Shown here: positions 1 to 7,412 of the stretch, piece after piece
Layout of the letters: each line of letters starts with the position of its first letter
Numbering within the stretch: the first letter of the stretch is position 1
NCBI RefSeq assembly: GCF_031954365.1
Contig: NZ_JAUSVZ010000016.1
Origin: Brevibacillus aydinogluensis
GTDB taxonomy: Bacteria; Bacillota; Bacilli; Brevibacillales; Brevibacillaceae
Length of the DNA stretch: 64,000 bases
Reading direction: 5' to 3' (one strand)
Made by a program: the position numbers and the translations under genes
The notes under the pieces: model-generated
Seen by the model: the letters and a program-made list of their open reading frames with translations, nothing else
Told to the model about the DNA's origin: nothing
Databases searched by the model: none

Positions 1-98
1 GAACGCTGGCAAGGTTTTTTTACTTTCTATGGCATGCTCATCAATTGGGCATTTTCACATTTCCGAATTCGGCACATTTAGTTTGCCAAATACACCTC

Positions 99-998
99 CT
101 ACTCCGTCATCTTATCCATCAGCACTTTCACCTGTCGGCGAATCAAGTCAATATAGACCCTCATGTTCTCCACTTCATCTTGAAGGATCGCTTCATATTC
201 TTTGAAGTCTGCAACTACTTTCTTAGCATCCTCCAGGATGGGCTTCAGATGATGTTTTGGTCGATTTTCCTTGATTCCGTTGTGAATAGTTGCGAGGACC
301 GATTGCAAATGATCTTTTAATCCTTCCCGAATCATGTCCTTGCCTTCTTGGGTATTGATGACGGGCACACGAATACCTTTTGCATCTTTCAGTCCGTTCA
401 GAAAGTCGCAAAGGGACTTCAGGCGCGATTCATAGCGGATCGGAACAAAATAAATGCCACCGCTCGGACGTACAGGAGTGGCAGATGTGCTTTTGATCAC
501 CGAATACACTAATTGCCGGACAGCCTGGCTGTTGTAGTTGTCCCTGAATTGATGAAAGTGTGCAACAGCGTCTTGGGCCAGTTCCTCTGCAATGTTGTTA
601 AATGACGTTACATCGATTTCACCGGTTTCTTTGTTTAAAACCAGGATAGCTGCACTTGGATCGTAAGAGAGTCGCCGGCCGTTTTTATCAACCGTCTCAC
701 ATACAATATTGCGCTGAATCATGGTGTCGTCGTAAGCGACTTCGCGAATCAGAAAGTTGTAGTGAATCCCCTCCTGATCGGAATACCTCTTACATTCAAT
801 AGCTTTCGTTGCTCGACGGAAGGCATCGGGTAGACGAATTTCTTTCGGCATCCACTCTTCACCCAGCCCAGCGTTTTTCAGACCATCCTTTAGCGTTTCG
901 CGGCTAAACAAGGATTCGCTGATGCTGTACCAGGTGAGATAACCCAACAAGCCTCCATCGTTTTCATCCTGCACGACTGCAATGTTTTTGAGATCCAT
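99..998 (-). CDS. Uncharacterised plasmid/phage-type protein, 299 aa
   Basis: I do not recognise a function. The protein is soluble, with no signal peptide or membrane segment. The last 80 residues look like a charged alpha-helical tail (QVKVLMDKMTE at the end). It may belong to the DUF6744-like proteins of Bacillales plasmids and phages, but that is from memory and weak. The ATG is preceded by a good AGGGAGG site. Immediately upstream stand two tandem terminator-like hairpins (1033-1065 and 1077-1119) with no room for a promoter between them, so expression probably depends on readthrough from the toxin-antitoxin unit or RNA A. Confidence 0.75.
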   Translation of the reverse strand: MDLKNIAVVQDENDGGLLGYLTWYSISESLFSRETLKDGLKNAGLGEEWMPKEIRLPDAFRRATKAIECKRYSDQEGIHYNFLIREVAYDDTMIQRNIVCETVDKNGRRLSYDPSAAILVLNKETGEIDVTSFNNIAEELAQDAVAHFHQFRDNYNSQAVRQLVYSVIKSTSATPVRPSGGIYFVPIRYESRLKSLCDFLNGLKDAKGIRVPVINTQEGKDMIREGLKDHLQSVLATIHNGIKENRPKHHLKPILEDAKKVVADFKEYEAILQDEVENMRVYIDLIRRQVKVLMDKMTE

Positions 999-1029
999 AC
1001 AATTTGCCTCCCTTTTAAAAGTGAAATAA

Positions 1030-1066
1030 AAAAAGACGCACTTTCCACTGGGAAAAATGCGTCTTG
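1030..1066 (-). terminator. Terminator-like leader hairpin before the 299-aa gene
   Basis: AAGACGCA (1033-1040) pairs with TGCGTCTT (1058-1065). On the minus strand a run of seven U follows, and the ribosome binding site of the next gene starts about 15 bases later. The loop contains CCCAGTGG, similar to the loop of the hairpin at 36286-36318. Confidence 0.7.
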
Positions 1067-1076
1067 TTTAAAAATG

Positions 1077-1119
1077 AAAAAAGCTACCCCTACTCAACAG
1101 AAAAACTGTTGATAGGTAG
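1077..1119 (-). terminator. Intrinsic terminator after the antitoxin gene
   Basis: CTACC/GGTAG and CAACAG/CTGTTG form a two-part stem, followed on the minus strand by GCTTTTTT. It lies about 40 bases downstream of the antitoxin stop and ends the toxin-antitoxin unit. Confidence 0.75.
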
Positions 1120-1157
1120 TCTTTAATATGGCAACAAGAAAACCGGTTGCCGTTAAT

Positions 1158-1466
1158 TTAGTTTGCGGAGGCCGCGGCCTCCTCGCTGAAATGAGGTGTG
1201 ATTCCTGTGATCCCGAGAACATCAAACACCTTAGATAAGGTCCCCAGTTTTACGCCCTCATCGCCGGATTCAATGCGAGAGATCGTTGCCTGGGTGGTTT
1301 CAGCCAACTCGGCCAGCTTTTCTTGCGATAATCCCATTTGGATTCGTCTTGCCATTACCAAGTCGCCAATAATCGCAGGAAAGCTATGTAGGTATTCGCG
1401 AACGCCTGGAATCTGACGTGCGCTCGCTTTCAATGCTTGAAAGTCTTGACCTAACTTTTTGGTCAT
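1158..1466 (-). CDS. XRE-family HTH antitoxin (HigA-like)
   Basis: This 102-aa DNA-binding protein should neutralise the toxin encoded just upstream and repress the operon. A Cro/C1-type helix-turn-helix occupies roughly residues 38-92: the first helices around RRIQMGLSQEKLAELAE, the recognition helix around TTQATISRIESG, then KLGTLSKVFDVLGI. It starts 15 bases after the toxin stop with its own AAAGGAGAG site, so the order is toxin first, antitoxin second, as in higBA loci. An inverted repeat at the operon start (1933-1981) is the likely operator. Confidence 0.88.
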   Translation of the reverse strand: MTKKLGQDFQALKASARQIPGVREYLHSFPAIIGDLVMARRIQMGLSQEKLAELAETTQATISRIESGDEGVKLGTLSKVFDVLGITGITPHFSEEAAASAN

Positions 1467-1481
1467 GTCGCAACTCTCCTT

Positions 1482-1934
1482 TTATAACTGGTTTTCTGGG
1501 ATTTGAAGATACTCAGCCAAGATTTGTTTGCTTTCATGAATGAGTAGTTCAAAACCCGCGTCACTTCTTTCCTGTTTGACCATCGCACGAGCAAACATTA
1601 GTAGTTCCTTACCTTCGTACTCGCTGACTATGAATATGGCACGGAAAGCACCTGTTCCCCTCCAGTTGACGCGAAATTCACACAAAGGAACATGATGCTT
1701 TAATTCCTTAACCAGCTGTAATGTGTAGGGTACCCCATCAAATTGAAGAACAACCTTATCTTTGGTAACCCCGTGTTGTTCAAGGAATTCAAGACCACGC
1801 ATAATGCGAGCAAAGAGTTGTTCGTACCCGTGGTCAAATCGTGCTTTTTCCTGCAAGTCAAGCAGAAGGTCAAGAACCTGCTTATTGCCGCTCTGGTCTG
1901 GCAAGAACTCAATGATGGCTTTGTTCATTAGCAT
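1482..1934 (-). CDS. RelE/HigB-family toxin
   Basis: Predicted type II toxin of the RelE/ParE superfamily (HigB, Gp49-like branch), normally a ribosome-dependent mRNA endonuclease. The core LVKELKHHVPLCEFRVNW followed by RGTGAFRAIF and LLMFARAMVKQ is typical, ending in a long C-terminal helix. The start is uncertain. A perfect AAAGGAGGTG site at about 1983-1990 is followed by GTG and then an in-frame TAG. The remaining in-frame starts are TTG at 1958, ATG at 1934 and ATG at 1928, none with a well-placed ribosome binding site. I use 1934. Confidence 0.82.
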   Translation of the reverse strand: MLMNKAIIEFLPDQSGNKQVLDLLLDLQEKARFDHGYEQLFARIMRGLEFLEQHGVTKDKVVLQFDGVPYTLQLVKELKHHVPLCEFRVNWRGTGAFRAIFIVSEYEGKELLMFARAMVKQERSDAGFELLIHESKQILAEYLQIPENQL

Positions 1935-1981
1935 ATCGTATAGAATATAAATTGTCAAACAAATTATATCCTACACGATAT
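1930..1981 (-). promoter_or_regulatory. Toxin-antitoxin promoter and operator
   Basis: On the minus strand TTGACA (1958-1953) and TATGCT (1935-1930) are separated by 17 bases. Two imperfect inverted half-sites of about 20 bases lie at 1933-1953 and 1962-1981 (core ATATCGTRTAGRATATAA), one inside the spacer and one upstream. This is the expected position for autorepression by the HTH antitoxin. If the promoter is used, the mRNA would begin close to the ATG and be nearly leaderless. Confidence 0.6.
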
Positions 1982-2012
1982 TCACCTCCTTTCTCTTGAT
2001 TTTAAGTGGAAT

Positions 2013-2052
2013 AAAAAAAGCTACCCTATTGTAGTCAAAGTGGGTAGCTTTT
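2013..2052 (-). terminator. Terminator at the 3' end of structured RNA A
   Basis: AAAAGCTACCC (2016-2026) pairs perfectly with GGGTAGCTTTT (2042-2052). On the minus strand the stem is followed by a run of seven U. It separates RNA A from the toxin-antitoxin operon. Confidence 0.85.
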
Positions 2053-2394
2053 ATTCCGTGAATGATGGCGTTACTTTAACGCCTTTTAGGCCATTTGCCG
2101 TCCATTCTCCTCCTAGTTCCACAGAGGGAAGGAATCTAGGGAGCACCCTTTCGGTTACTCCTTTTGCCGAGCTTTCGCTGACGGTCACCCCTATCATTTC
2201 CTGCTCACGAACGTGGGGAATTCACAGGGGAATACTGTACAAAGATTGGCCCAATTTATCCTGCTCGTAAAACTAACGGGTTTACGGGGATTTTGAGCGA
2301 GTAGAAAGTGTATTGTCCCTACACTTCCATTACGGCCAGTCCCGATTTGACTGGTGACGTTCTTCTACCGATGGATAAGGTAGAAGTTGGTATA
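2013..2394 (-). ncRNA. Structured RNA family, copy A
   Basis: Non-coding segment of about 380 bases read on the minus strand. It shares a helix plan with copies at 16465-16877 and 36553-36873. Helices, plus-strand coordinates: P1 2379-2386 with 2362-2369; P3 2336-2354 (loop CAAATCGGG); P4 2304-2328 (loop AGGGACAAU); P5 outer 2293-2298 with 2249-2254; P5 inner 2281-2286 with 2266-2271 (loop CCCGUUAGU); P6 2226-2230 with 2188-2192, enclosing a second hairpin. The P5 and P6 hairpins share an internal loop of one C opposite AGCA. GAAA tetraloops appear only in the minus-strand reading. Class unknown to me. Confidence 0.75.
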
Positions 2395-2399
2395 TGATA

Positions 2400-2428
2400 A
2401 ATATACCATGTATGGTGTACCCACACAA
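2400..2428 (-). promoter_or_regulatory. Promoter of structured RNA A
   Basis: TTGTGT (2428-2423) and TATATT (2405-2400) on the minus strand with a 17-base spacer. The spacer contains the near-palindrome ACCATACATGGT, and GGTATAT/ATATACC arms follow at the transcript start, so it may also bind a regulator. Confidence 0.5.
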
Positions 2429-2448
2429 CAGAAAACATAAATTATGTA

Positions 2449-3756
2449 CTACTTTTTGTTTTGAAGAAGCGTTTCAAATAGCTTGCCAATGACTTCGTGA
2501 ACATTGAGAGTCGGAGAATCTTGAGATTGTGTTTTGTTGTCTTGTGGTTGTGCCGTTAGATCATTTCCAAAGAACCGATCAGCTAAACGGTCCTTAATAG
2601 TAACTTGGCTTTCTTTAGGCAGTCCGACTAAGTACGGATGAATTGACTTTAATTCAAGCTCCATTTTTCGGTTGTACTTCTCGTCCTGGTAAGCTAAAGC
2701 TGCTTGTCTGGAAGCGTATGCTGCCAGCGATCCGATAGCAAATGCCGGCAATATCTTCGCTGTAAGTGTATGCCAGGTGGCTGTAGTATCGAAAGTTAAG
2801 GCATAAATAGCAGCATATATGGCGGTGCATAACATCGATGCTGCAGCAACTCCACGCCAAAAGCGTTTTGTTTTCCGAGATTCTTTTGCTATCTCCTGAA
2901 ATCCCCTCGCTATACCAAGGTTACCAATTGCATTTGTAAGTTCCTCGGCTAGTTTTTTCATATTTTCCAGTTCAGTGAAAATATTTTCAGCTTGTGCCTT
3001 TAGATCATCTTTAAATGTTTGAACATGATTTTCAAGCTTATTTAATCCCGCATCAATTTCTGCATCGCATATCTGGCGATATTTTTCCAGACTTTCTTCA
3101 AATTGCCTTTTACGATCTTCCTCTTCAATTTCAAACCTTTCGTGGAAGGTGTCTAATTTCTGACTAAATTCATCAAGATAAGTAGATAATTTGCTTTCAA
3201 AGTTGTCCTTTATAGTCTCTATATATGCATCAAAATCATTTTTTTGGGTTGCTAAAGTTGAAGCAAGTTCGCTGTATGATTGATTTACTTCGCTGCTTGC
3301 TACCCGAAGGTTTGATATTTCGCGTTTAAATTCTTCTAATTCTTCATGTATTGTCCGTTTGTTTTGGCCAATCGAGCGTCTAAAAGAAATGATTGCCTCT
3401 CTTATCCCTTCAATGTCTGTTGGTGATTTGGGAACATTCAATAACGTCATCTGTGGTAGAATATTTTCTCCGTATGCGTAAGCGGTGTCCAAATAAGAAA
3501 GATTGCGAGTACGTTCGAATTGATTGAAATTGGATAATATATTATCCAAATACTGTGCTATCGTATCAAGGTTTGGAATGGGGGTAAAAGTTGGATCACA
3601 ATTCTGTAAATTGATTTGAAGTAATTCAAGTACTTGAGATATGCGTTCAAGCCGATGATCATTGTTCTCATTTAGTAGCTTTTCTGTATGTTTGATCAGG
3701 CCACTGAGTTTGTTGTGAATCTGGTGGTTTTCAAACCTTTCAATCCAGACAGACAT
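2449..3756 (-). CDS. Coiled-coil membrane protein, 435 aa, function unknown
   Basis: I do not recognise the family. Residues about 140-290 form a long charged coiled coil (EELEEFKREISNLR, then KLDTFHERFEIEEEDRKRQ). Two membrane segments follow at about residues 310-360 (VAAASMLCTAIYAAIYAL and ILPAFAIGSLAAYA), and the C-terminal tail is charged and cytosolic. The gene is more AT-rich than its neighbours, stands alone, and has its own promoter with an inverted repeat. This looks like an independently acquired cargo gene. An effector or defence role is possible but not supported by a motif. Start: ATG with GGAGGAA site. Confidence 0.8.
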   Translation of the reverse strand: MSVWIERFENHQIHNKLSGLIKHTEKLLNENNDHRLERISQVLELLQINLQNCDPTFTPIPNLDTIAQYLDNILSNFNQFERTRNLSYLDTAYAYGENILPQMTLLNVPKSPTDIEGIREAIISFRRSIGQNKRTIHEELEEFKREISNLRVASSEVNQSYSELASTLATQKNDFDAYIETIKDNFESKLSTYLDEFSQKLDTFHERFEIEEEDRKRQFEESLEKYRQICDAEIDAGLNKLENHVQTFKDDLKAQAENIFTELENMKKLAEELTNAIGNLGIARGFQEIAKESRKTKRFWRGVAAASMLCTAIYAAIYALTFDTTATWHTLTAKILPAFAIGSLAAYASRQAALAYQDEKYNRKMELELKSIHPYLVGLPKESQVTIKDRLADRFFGNDLTAQPQDNKTQSQDSPTLNVHEVIGKLFETLLQNKK

Positions 3757-3790
3757 CGCGATTCCTCCAATTGTACAACATCAATTAATT

Positions 3791-3839
3791 GGTAATGAAT
3801 TCAGCTCTATATTACCATTTTGTGGTTTATTCTGGTCAA
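3791..3839 (-). promoter_or_regulatory. Promoter with inverted repeat for the coiled-coil gene
   Basis: TTGACC (3839-3834) and TAATAT (3814-3809) on the minus strand with a long 19-base spacer. The -10 region lies inside an inverted repeat with GGTAAT/ATTACC arms (3791-3816), a plausible operator. Confidence 0.45.
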
Positions 3840-3845
3840 CAGTAA

Positions 3846-3892
3846 AGAAAAAGGGGAAGGCTGCGCCTCCCCCCATGTCCACTTTCCCCTTT
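3846..3892 (-). terminator. Terminator after the 433-aa gene
   Basis: AAGGGGAA (3851-3858) pairs with TTCCCCTT (3884-3891), and U-rich sequence follows on the minus strand. The loop holds a smaller GC-rich hairpin. Confidence 0.7.
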
Positions 3893-3901
3893 CAATACCG
3901 G

Positions 3902-5203
3902 TTATCCGAACATTTGCAGCTGTTCTACATCGTTGGGGGCAATCCAATCGTTCGTTTCGGTGAACAGTGACATTTGGTCGGCAATCAGTTCGTGTTGTTC
4001 TCCAAGGACCAGTACATCAGTATGAGTGTCCCAAGAGTACCATTCATCAAAGGCGAAGTCGATCTTATAGGCCCGCGGATCGCCACTCTTAATTAAATCG
4101 AAAAGTGGACTCTCCACGAAGGTACCAAAACTCGGGAATCGATATGCTTTTCCTTTCCAGATGATTTTGATTTTTCCCTTAGTCAGCTCATACCAGGGAT
4201 ATTTCCGCATTTCATCAATCACCTGTTTTCTTAGCCAATATGGCAAATCGGAAAGTAGGATACTTTTTCTGTTTTTTTTCTTGTAATACTGAGCCACCTT
4301 TTCCGGATTTGCGAAATACCATTGGAGATACTTTTTCCTCACCACATGGTAGGCATCGAAACCAGGGCGATCATCTCTGGCGGATGGAAATTGTAATGAT
4401 ATGGACCGAAGAACACGCATCCATTCATCCATTGAGGTTCCATATGCTCGTGGGATCCATTTCTTCTCGATCTTGTCTGGATCGACATGAGTCCACCCAA
4501 CAACAAAGAATCTCTGTTTGCGTTGATACTCACCGATCGCGTCAAAATGAAAAGGTATTTTCTCGTTACTCCACCCCGGGCCCTGACGAAGCAAGAACGG
4601 ATGACCGCCCTTTACTACGACAATGCGATTGGTGTAGAGAACGTCCCCGTTCTTAAGCTGATCGATAGATACAGGGCGTTTTGCGGTTATCATGAACCTA
4701 CGAAATTCCTCTAAAAAATCGGCGATTTTCTCTATCTCATCGTAGAAAAAGTAGGACGGTATATGGTAAAGCTCGGCTCTCATCTGACAAAAGGCATCAT
4801 ACAGATCGGGAGCAAAAAGCCTTAACATACATACTTTTATCCTGTCGTATAGTTGGGTGCTACCTCCGTTTAATTGTTTGAGGAACTTCAAATCCTTTTT
4901 CAAAGAGGGCGCAGCATCATTGATGTACGATGCTTGCACCGGACGATACAAATGGATCCCCTCAAGCAAGGGAATGGGCTCCATTGATTCATATTTGGCA
5001 AAGAAGTTCTCAATACGCTCCTTATCGGTCAATTTACGACCATGAATCTTGATTTCCTCAGCGTTTGCTTTCTCCGCCTCTTCATTCCAAAATTCCTCAT
5101 CCGGATCGTACTCAGCTTCATCACCCAGCAATACTTCTTCGTCCATCATGTCATTAACGTCCACATCGTGAGTTTGTTCAATGATTTCCAAGGTTCTCAT
5201 CAA
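3902..5203 (-). CDS. Unknown 433-aa protein with possible clamp-binding peptides
   Basis: No family recognised. The first 50 residues are very acidic (MMDEEVLLGDEAEYDPDEE). The middle is a mixed globular region rich in aromatic residues. The C-terminus carries two peptides resembling the bacterial beta-clamp-binding consensus QL[SD]LF: DQMSLF about 20 residues from the end, and EQLQMF at the very end. It closes the clamp block that starts with the plasmid dnaN at 16.3 kb, so a role on DNA is likely but unproven. ATG with an AGGGG site. Five 12-bp repeats lie just upstream. Confidence 0.75.
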   Translation of the reverse strand: MMRTLEIIEQTHDVDVNDMMDEEVLLGDEAEYDPDEEFWNEEAEKANAEEIKIHGRKLTDKERIENFFAKYESMEPIPLLEGIHLYRPVQASYINDAAPSLKKDLKFLKQLNGGSTQLYDRIKVCMLRLFAPDLYDAFCQMRAELYHIPSYFFYDEIEKIADFLEEFRRFMITAKRPVSIDQLKNGDVLYTNRIVVVKGGHPFLLRQGPGWSNEKIPFHFDAIGEYQRKQRFFVVGWTHVDPDKIEKKWIPRAYGTSMDEWMRVLRSISLQFPSARDDRPGFDAYHVVRKKYLQWYFANPEKVAQYYKKKNRKSILLSDLPYWLRKQVIDEMRKYPWYELTKGKIKIIWKGKAYRFPSFGTFVESPLFDLIKSGDPRAYKIDFAFDEWYSWDTHTDVLVLGEQHELIADQMSLFTETNDWIAPNDVEQLQMFG

Positions 5204-5215
5204 AAACCCCTCCGT

Positions 5216-5275
5216 TTTTTATACAATGTTGTATATGATGTTTTATACAACCTTTTATAAAACGTCCTATACAAC
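5216..5275. repeat. Five tandem 12-bp repeats
   Basis: Units at 5216, 5228, 5240, 5252 and 5264 each contain a variant of TTGTATA or TTTTATA. Some units read in the opposite sense (TATACAAC). The array spans the gap between two genes and overlaps the stop of the 160-aa gene. It may be an operator array for the 433-aa gene or an iteron-like protein-binding site. Confidence 0.6.
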
Positions 5276-5749
5276 TATTGCTTTTTCACGTAGCATCACG
5301 TATCTATGCTCGTAGGCTGTGCCAAACAAGTTGCATTGTTCAAATGACTCTTCTTTCACTGGTTTCTGGTAGCAGTAAACCCTTCTCTGATAACAGATGG
5401 CGATATCTGTATCCACCACTCGGCTATTGTCCAAAATGTTGTAGAAGTGACTGGATGAGAAAGGGTTATAGCTTACTACGGTGTCAGTTGGCGTTGGCAG
5501 CACCTTGTCTGCCGAAACAAACGTGCCGGTTAGCCAGGCGTGGACGGACCGTACTTGCTTGGCAACAGATCGCATCCTGCCACTTTCCGAAACGAAGAAA
5601 CGACAGTTCTCTAACCATACAACCTCCGCATGAGCCAGAACCAACTTGGTTTTGCAACATTGAATGGAAAACAACCCTTGGTTATTGAGATTTACATAGA
5701 CATTAACTTGCTGTCCATTTTCAACCGATCGCCCTTTGTACGGTTGCAT
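5267..5749 (-). CDS. Conserved hypothetical protein, 160 aa
   Basis: The N-terminal half (VNVYVNLNNQGLFSIQC, then LAHAEVVWLENCRFFVSE) resembles a small hypothetical family of Bacillales phages and plasmids that I know only by its pattern, with a conserved HA-x-EV-x-L-EN-x-RF core. No function is known to me. The C-terminal part contains EQCNLFG, a weaker match to the QxxLF clamp-binding pattern found in its neighbours. ATG with AGGAGGG; a hairpin (5773-5805) precedes the ribosome binding site. Confidence 0.75.
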   Translation of the reverse strand: MQPYKGRSVENGQQVNVYVNLNNQGLFSIQCCKTKLVLAHAEVVWLENCRFFVSESGRMRSVAKQVRSVHAWLTGTFVSADKVLPTPTDTVVSYNPFSSSHFYNILDNSRVVDTDIAICYQRRVYCYQKPVKEESFEQCNLFGTAYEHRYVMLREKAIVV

Positions 5750-5770
5750 ATCGTATCCCTCCTAAAAGAT

Positions 5771-5807
5771 AGAAGAGTGTCCTTTCATAAGAAGGACACT
5801 CTTCCTC
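5771..5807 (-). terminator. Leader hairpin before the 160-aa gene
   Basis: GAAGAGTGTCCT (5773-5784) pairs perfectly with AGGACACTCTTC (5794-5805). A modest U-rich tail (CTATCTTTT) runs straight into AGGAGGG of the next gene. Confidence 0.6.
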
Positions 5808-5810
5808 GTT

Positions 5811-7385
5811 TTAAATAGCCATCCTGAACGGTAAGGCACTATCCAGCCAATTTTTCAAAACAGCTTTTGCATCTTCTTCCGTTTTCACACCAGCCTCGCA
5901 GACAAAGAATTCAATCGATCCTTGTACAAACCGATAGAACATATGTTTGCCAGTAGTCTGCCGGCATTGCAAAAGGGCCTCAACCATTTCGTCCTGTGAA
6001 CCGTTGTACGAAAGTCGAAAACGGAATACAGGGTTTCTAGTGGTTGTTTCCTTCTCATTAATGGCACCGTTTGGATGGAGCACCAAAGCGCCATCGTACA
6101 TAAAGGGTTGGGGATCAATCTCTGTAGGCGTGAAGCCTTCCTCTCTCCAGCAATCAAGAATCGCCTGAACTTCCTCTTCCTCAATCAGCTGATAGCCCGT
6201 TTCTTGCTGAATATAAAGCAGATATCGAAACATGGCTAATCTGGCTTCATGTGTAAGGGAGCCGAGAACGATCCTATCCTTTTCGCATTCCCCACCTTCA
6301 ATAATCGTCATCTGACCAGAACTCAACCGACCTTTGATTTTTTTAAAGTCTGCTCTCCTGAACGGCTCTCGGTAGCGAATGTCATTTCGCAAGTGATACA
6401 GGGTACGTTTCCAACGAAGTAATGGCTTTAGGGATTCTTCCCCGTTATCAATCATCGAAATGAGCATCTGGTCGTACCGGCCCACGTATAAGCATGGCCA
6501 ACAGCCAGATCGGCTACCGCCACATGTTGCGGATTGCTTCCCATCAGTTTGCGTCATTGGACATTCCCCGCCAATGGAATCCCGGTAGAACTGATACAGT
6601 TCGAACGGGTCCAAACCCCACGGCAGCGTTTGTTTTTGTAGAATATACGTCCACACGTCATCGGTAGTCAGGTACTTGATGGCGTGGTAAACGCGCACCC
6701 GTGGGAGTTCAGCGTGTCGAGCAAATTTGGAAGCATCAATGGCAAACTTATCGATCGAGCGTTTTCGGTTACTGGATTCCTCTTCACGAACCCCCAGGAG
6801 CATGAGCATGTCGTAGTCGTCTGTATCCAAGGGAACGAGCTCGAAAGGCTTATTCTGCACATATTGAGCACGAATTTCTTCCACTTTACGATCAGTAGCC
6901 TTTATTTTCAGCTTGTCTGTGCACCAGCGTGTTCTTGTGCGCTCGTTTGGGGGAGGATTACCCTTTCCTAAACATTGATAGAAGAAGCTGTGCTCCAGGC
7001 TTGGCTGTGCTACATGTACATAGATGGGTAACCCTTGCTCTTGTGCAGCGATCCGGATTCTCTGAATGGTTGTCTTGACGAACGAAGAAAATTGCGGCGT
7101 TTCAACCTTTGTGTCACTGGTAATCACATGGATGGGCTTGATACGCTGATGTTCTGGTACGGACCAAAGCATTTCCCATACCAGCCCCAACAAGGTTGTG
7201 CTGTCTTTGCCAGTGCTGAACATAAGGCACCATGGCCGGCTATCCTGCAGATACACCGTTTTTAACTCTCCCCGAATGCCTTCGTATACCTCATCCGAGT
7301 AGAAAATGGATGCGAGTACACCCATTGGATAATGCCCCGTACATGCCTTTGGCGGAAGGGCATCCCCCTCCGCATATAAAAACAT
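5811..7385 (-). CDS. DndC-like PAPS-reductase-family sulfurtransferase
   Basis: An adenine-nucleotide alpha-hydrolase of the PAPS reductase family, closest in pattern to DndC, which activates sulfur for DNA phosphorothioation. The PP-loop is FSTGKDSTTLLGLVWE (about residues 55-70, STGKDS in place of SGGKDS). RTRWCTDKLKI follows, then the cysteine cluster CGGSRSGCWPC, matching the [4Fe-4S] region of DndC. About 520 aa, normal for the family. No dndA, B, D or E partner lies nearby. The first ATG sits inside a hairpin covering the AAAGGAGGG site; a later start (MGVLASIF, near 7322) is possible. The neighbours are the SNF2 helicase and the clamp block. Confidence 0.85.
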   Translation of the reverse strand: MFLYAEGDALPPKACTGHYPMGVLASIFYSDEVYEGIRGELKTVYLQDSRPWCLMFSTGKDSTTLLGLVWEMLWSVPEHQRIKPIHVITSDTKVETPQFSSFVKTTIQRIRIAAQEQGLPIYVHVAQPSLEHSFFYQCLGKGNPPPNERTRTRWCTDKLKIKATDRKVEEIRAQYVQNKPFELVPLDTDDYDMLMLLGVREEESSNRKRSIDKFAIDASKFARHAELPRVRVYHAIKYLTTDDVWTYILQKQTLPWGLDPFELYQFYRDSIGGECPMTQTDGKQSATCGGSRSGCWPCLYVGRYDQMLISMIDNGEESLKPLLRWKRTLYHLRNDIRYREPFRRADFKKIKGRLSSGQMTIIEGGECEKDRIVLGSLTHEARLAMFRYLLYIQQETGYQLIEEEEVQAILDCWREEGFTPTEIDPQPFMYDGALVLHPNGAINEKETTTRNPVFRFRLSYNGSQDEMVEALLQCRQTTGKHMFYRFVQGSIEFFVCEAGVKTEEDAKAVLKNWLDSALPFRMAI

Positions 7386-7412
7386 GCAGAGGGGGCTCCC
7401 TCCTTTCGTTAT
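7364..7412 (-). promoter_or_regulatory. Hairpin spanning the start of the DndC-like gene
   Basis: CCCCCTC-CGCAT (7364-7375) pairs with ATGC-A-GAGGGGG (7384-7395). The loop holds the first ATG, and the stem abuts the AAAGGAGGGAG ribosome binding site. There is no U-run on either strand, so it looks like a translational control hairpin rather than a terminator. A related sequence lies at 14715-14756. Confidence 0.55.

Noticed and set aside
2013..2394. RNA A as a known riboswitch (cobalamin, c-di-GMP, ydaO, T-box, guanidine)
   Set aside because: None of the conserved core sequences of these classes that I know is present, and the same fold precedes unrelated genes.
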